Shown piece by piece: positions 7,355-8,984 of a stretch of DNA of 8,984 bases. The position numbers were made by a program, and so were the translations under genes. Numbering within the stretch: position 1 is the first letter of the stretch; every line of letters begins with the position of its first letter. The stretch is from an uncultured bacterium (GTDB lineage Bacteria > Bacillota > Clostridia > UBA1381), in contig CAJMRL010000044.1 of NCBI GenBank assembly GCA_905215805.1, positions 1 to 8,984 of the forward strand, given 5' to 3'. The notes under the pieces were generated by a model that saw only the letters and a program-made list of their open reading frames with translations, had not been told where the DNA came from and did no database searches.

Positions 7355-8797
7355 TTATATCTTCCCCTCCAGCACCTCCTTCACAAACTGCTCTGCTTCC
7401 TCGTCGCTCAGAAGCAGATGCTGCTCCTCGAGCGTCGTAAAATAATCGTATATCGACGTCACTGTGCTGCGTTCGCGGAAGCCGAACGCCAGCATCCCCT
7501 TTACAGGGTGATTGTAGCAGTATGTCATACTATACTCGTTATAGCACGCAAAGCTTATATTTCTGATATTGAATCTGTCGTCCAATATCTTTAATTTATA
7601 TATCCCTTTTTTCATAGCCCTGTACAGCCGTTTCACCATCAAAAGCCTTACGTCCATATCAAACGGAGTATAGTATATCGATGGGATCTCCGTTATTATC
7701 CCTGTTTCCATGAAATTTCTGAACCCCTGCTTTGTGCAGAAGCTTATCTCCACCTTTTTCTCCATGCCCTCGCGATAGCGTCTTACCCTGTCTATAAGCA
7801 GCTCGACCGCCTCATCTATATGAGGTAAGTCAAATTTTGCGTATTTTCTCATTATCTTCTCGTCAAGGAACGGGAACAGGCACGGGTCGGGCATCACCGA
7901 AAAATCCGGTATGATGTTATCTGCTCTTTCCACGACCTGTTCGTAATAAGAAAGAATATCAAGCGGTCCCGGCAGCGCCTGCACGTATTTGTCACAGCGC
8001 TTTTTCATATCCTCAAATATAGATCTCTGCATGTCGATAAAGTCATCAAATCCCGATATTACAGCTTTATCAAGCTCATAAGAGATGAGCATTGCGTATC
8101 TGCTCGTTATGATAATATTGGGAAAGCTGCTGAATTGGTTTATATGGCTCTTTACATCGTCGTAATAGTAGTATGGCGCATATGACGCACCCGATACAAT
8201 CAGCGGCATTATTTCCTTTAGGATATTGATATTGTACGCATTATCATCGTTTGCGCTTTTGTTGTCTATGCAGATGATGTGGTCTATCGCCAGCTTTGAT
8301 TCGGTGCTTGTTATTGTCGTCAGCCACGACATAAGTTCGCGGTTGCCCTCCGGTTGAGCAATTATTTTTATTGCCGGAACATCCTCCTCCGTCTCTGCCG
8401 AAAGCACAACTCCAAGCAGATTTACCACATTGACCTTGCCATTGATACATTCAATATCGCGCTTTAGCTGTAAAGAGCTGTGCCGATGCCAGTCGAACGG
8501 ATATACCGTTGTGTTGTTTATCACCTTCAATAAATCCTCGACGTGCCTGCGCCTGAAATATATCGGTTCTCCTATCTTTGTTATGGCGTACGCCTCGCGC
8601 AGTTCCTCTGCCTCCTCAATGCCTAAAGCCATCATACGGATAAGTTCCTCAAGTGAAGAGTTGTCCGGTGGCTTGCTTTTGCCGTTTGCGTATTTGATTA
8701 TCGTTGTGCGTTTTAAAAATCCGAGCTTTTCAAGCTGATATGCCGTAACGTTTTTTTCATTCATCAGCTGTGTAAGCTTTTGTGCAAATATTGACAT
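7355..8797 (-). CDS. XRE-type helix-turn-helix regulator with long unrecognised C-terminal region
   Basis: 480 residues from the ATG at 8797-8795, chosen because GGGGG (8804-8808) sits 6 bases upstream. The upstream in-frame ATG at 8842 has only a poorly spaced AAGG and would put the leader palindrome inside the gene. Residues 4-60 form a Cro/C1-like DNA-binding domain: FAQKLTQLMNEKNVTAYQLE, then the recognition-helix segment KRTTIIKYANGKSKPP. The remaining 400 residues carry no transmembrane segment and no motif I can name; they mix alpha and beta (AIDHIICIDNK, PNIIITSRYAMLIS) and end in acidic helices (LSDEEAEQFVKEVLEG). This suggests a cytoplasmic regulator with a large ligand- or partner-sensing part. 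It is first in a same-strand set with two exported-protein genes that it may control. The gene looks richer in GC than the 249-residue gene next to it (31 of 60 G+C at 7921-7980 against 20 of 60 at 7021-7080). Confidence 0.8.
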   Translation of the reverse strand: MSIFAQKLTQLMNEKNVTAYQLEKLGFLKRTTIIKYANGKSKPPDNSSLEELIRMMALGIEEAEELREAYAITKIGEPIYFRRRHVEDLLKVINNTTVYPFDWHRHSSLQLKRDIECINGKVNVVNLLGVVLSAETEEDVPAIKIIAQPEGNRELMSWLTTITSTESKLAIDHIICIDNKSANDDNAYNINILKEIMPLIVSGASYAPYYYYDDVKSHINQFSSFPNIIITSRYAMLISYELDKAVISGFDDFIDMQRSIFEDMKKRCDKYVQALPGPLDILSYYEQVVERADNIIPDFSVMPDPCLFPFLDEKIMRKYAKFDLPHIDEAVELLIDRVRRYREGMEKKVEISFCTKQGFRNFMETGIITEIPSIYYTPFDMDVRLLMVKRLYRAMKKGIYKLKILDDRFNIRNISFACYNEYSMTYCYNHPVKGMLAFGFRERSTVTSIYDYFTTLEEQHLLLSDEEAEQFVKEVLEGKI

Positions 8798-8826
8798 GTC
8801 ATTCCCCCAAACATTTGAATTTGAAT

Positions 8827-8839
8827 AATGATAATCATT
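8827..8839. promoter_or_regulatory. 6-1-6 palindrome in regulator leader, Fur-box-like or autoregulatory operator
   Basis: AATGAT-A-ATCATT is a perfect 6-1-6 palindrome. It lies between the extended -10 element (8860-8868) and the start codon of the helix-turn-helix gene, about 30 bases upstream of that start, where a bound repressor would block transcription. It equals the central 13 bases of the E. coli Fur consensus, though the outer bases match poorly. It could instead be the regulator's own operator. Confidence 0.4.
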
Positions 8840-8859
8840 CATTGCCTTATCCGATATAT

Positions 8860-8900
8860 ATTATATCATCTATTTTACCATTTTTTTCGTGTAAATGCAA
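8860..8900 (-). promoter_or_regulatory. Promoter of the helix-turn-helix gene
   Basis: On the minus strand TGATATAAT (complement of 8860-8868) is an extended -10 box, TGnTATAAT, with a consensus hexamer; it needs little from a -35. An overlapping alternative is TTGCAT (8895-8900), 17 bases, TAAAAT (8872-8877). Either would start transcription about 50-65 bases before the start codon at 8797. Confidence 0.6.
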
Positions 8901-8902
8901 TA

Positions 8903-8934
8903 TGTGCAGCTTTTTGTGCACTACTTTTTTGTAG
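8903..8934. repeat. TGTGCA direct repeats and a small dyad upstream of the regulator promoter
   Basis: TGTGCA occurs at 8903-8908 and again at 8915-8920, 12 bases apart, about one helical turn. It is followed by CTAC-TTTTTT-GTAG (8921-8934). A minus-strand TTGACA lies just beyond, at 8938-8943. These could be regulator half-sites upstream of the promoter at 8860-8900. The evidence is only the repetition and the position. Confidence 0.25.
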
Positions 8935-8984
8935 GTTTGTCAATGATGTGTTACAAAATTAATCTAAAAAATTTCACCGTTATC

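Noticed and set aside
8430..8738. Plus-strand 102-codon frame opposite the regulator
   Set aside because: It lies antisense to the DNA-binding domain, is Ser-rich in the way of a reverse-complement shadow, and lacks a ribosome binding site.
8798..8842. N-terminal extension of the regulator from the ATG at 8842
   Set aside because: AAGG is only 2 bases from that ATG, the extra 15 residues fit no HTH family, and the ATG at 8797 has a well-spaced GGGGG.

Overview
The window reads as a chromosomal or integrated-element segment from a low-GC, Gram-positive anaerobe, most likely a gut-type member of the Clostridia. The signs are purine-rich GGAGG-type ribosome binding sites, a three-repeat S-layer homology (SLH) anchor on a very large secreted protein, AT-rich intergenic DNA and a strand-biased layout. 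The species cannot be named from the sequence. No rRNA, tRNA, CRISPR array or intact transposase was seen.

Layout: (1) 108-1220, minus strand: an intact putative amidoligase (glutamine-synthetase-fold COOH-NH2 ligase) with six CxxC pairs at its N-terminus. (2) 1221-2346: a degraded zone. It holds a strong minus-strand terminator with no intact gene behind it, a plus-strand coiled-coil pseudogene that resembles the C-terminal tail of a plasmid or ICE relaxase, a hairpin just after that pseudogene, and a short orphan reading frame. (3) 2347-6306, minus: a 1319-residue secreted protein ordered signal peptide, SLH x3, chitobiase-C-like domain, poly-Gly linker, InlB-type repeat, TSP3-like calcium repeats, beta domain, von Willebrand factor A (vWA) domain with a complete MIDAS, more TSP3-like motifs, and an unrecognised helical C-terminal domain of about 380 residues. 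(4) 6545-7294, minus: a 249-residue secreted protein with an SH3b-like fold and a PepSY-like tail. (5) 7355-8797, minus: a 480-residue XRE-type helix-turn-helix protein with a long unrecognised C-terminal region, preceded by an extended -10 promoter and a 6-1-6 palindrome in the leader.

Working model (inference): the three minus-strand genes from 8797 down to 2347 form a regulator, small exported protein, giant wall-anchored adhesin-like protein set, transcribed in that order. A 60-base gap joins the first two. A longer gap with a perfect Shine-Dalgarno and a four-codon mini-ORF lies before the third. The amidoligase and the relaxase-like remnant are typical cargo and machinery of mobile elements, so the left third is probably the decayed edge of an integrated element. 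The regulator gene looks richer in GC than the two exported-protein genes, which would fit different origins.
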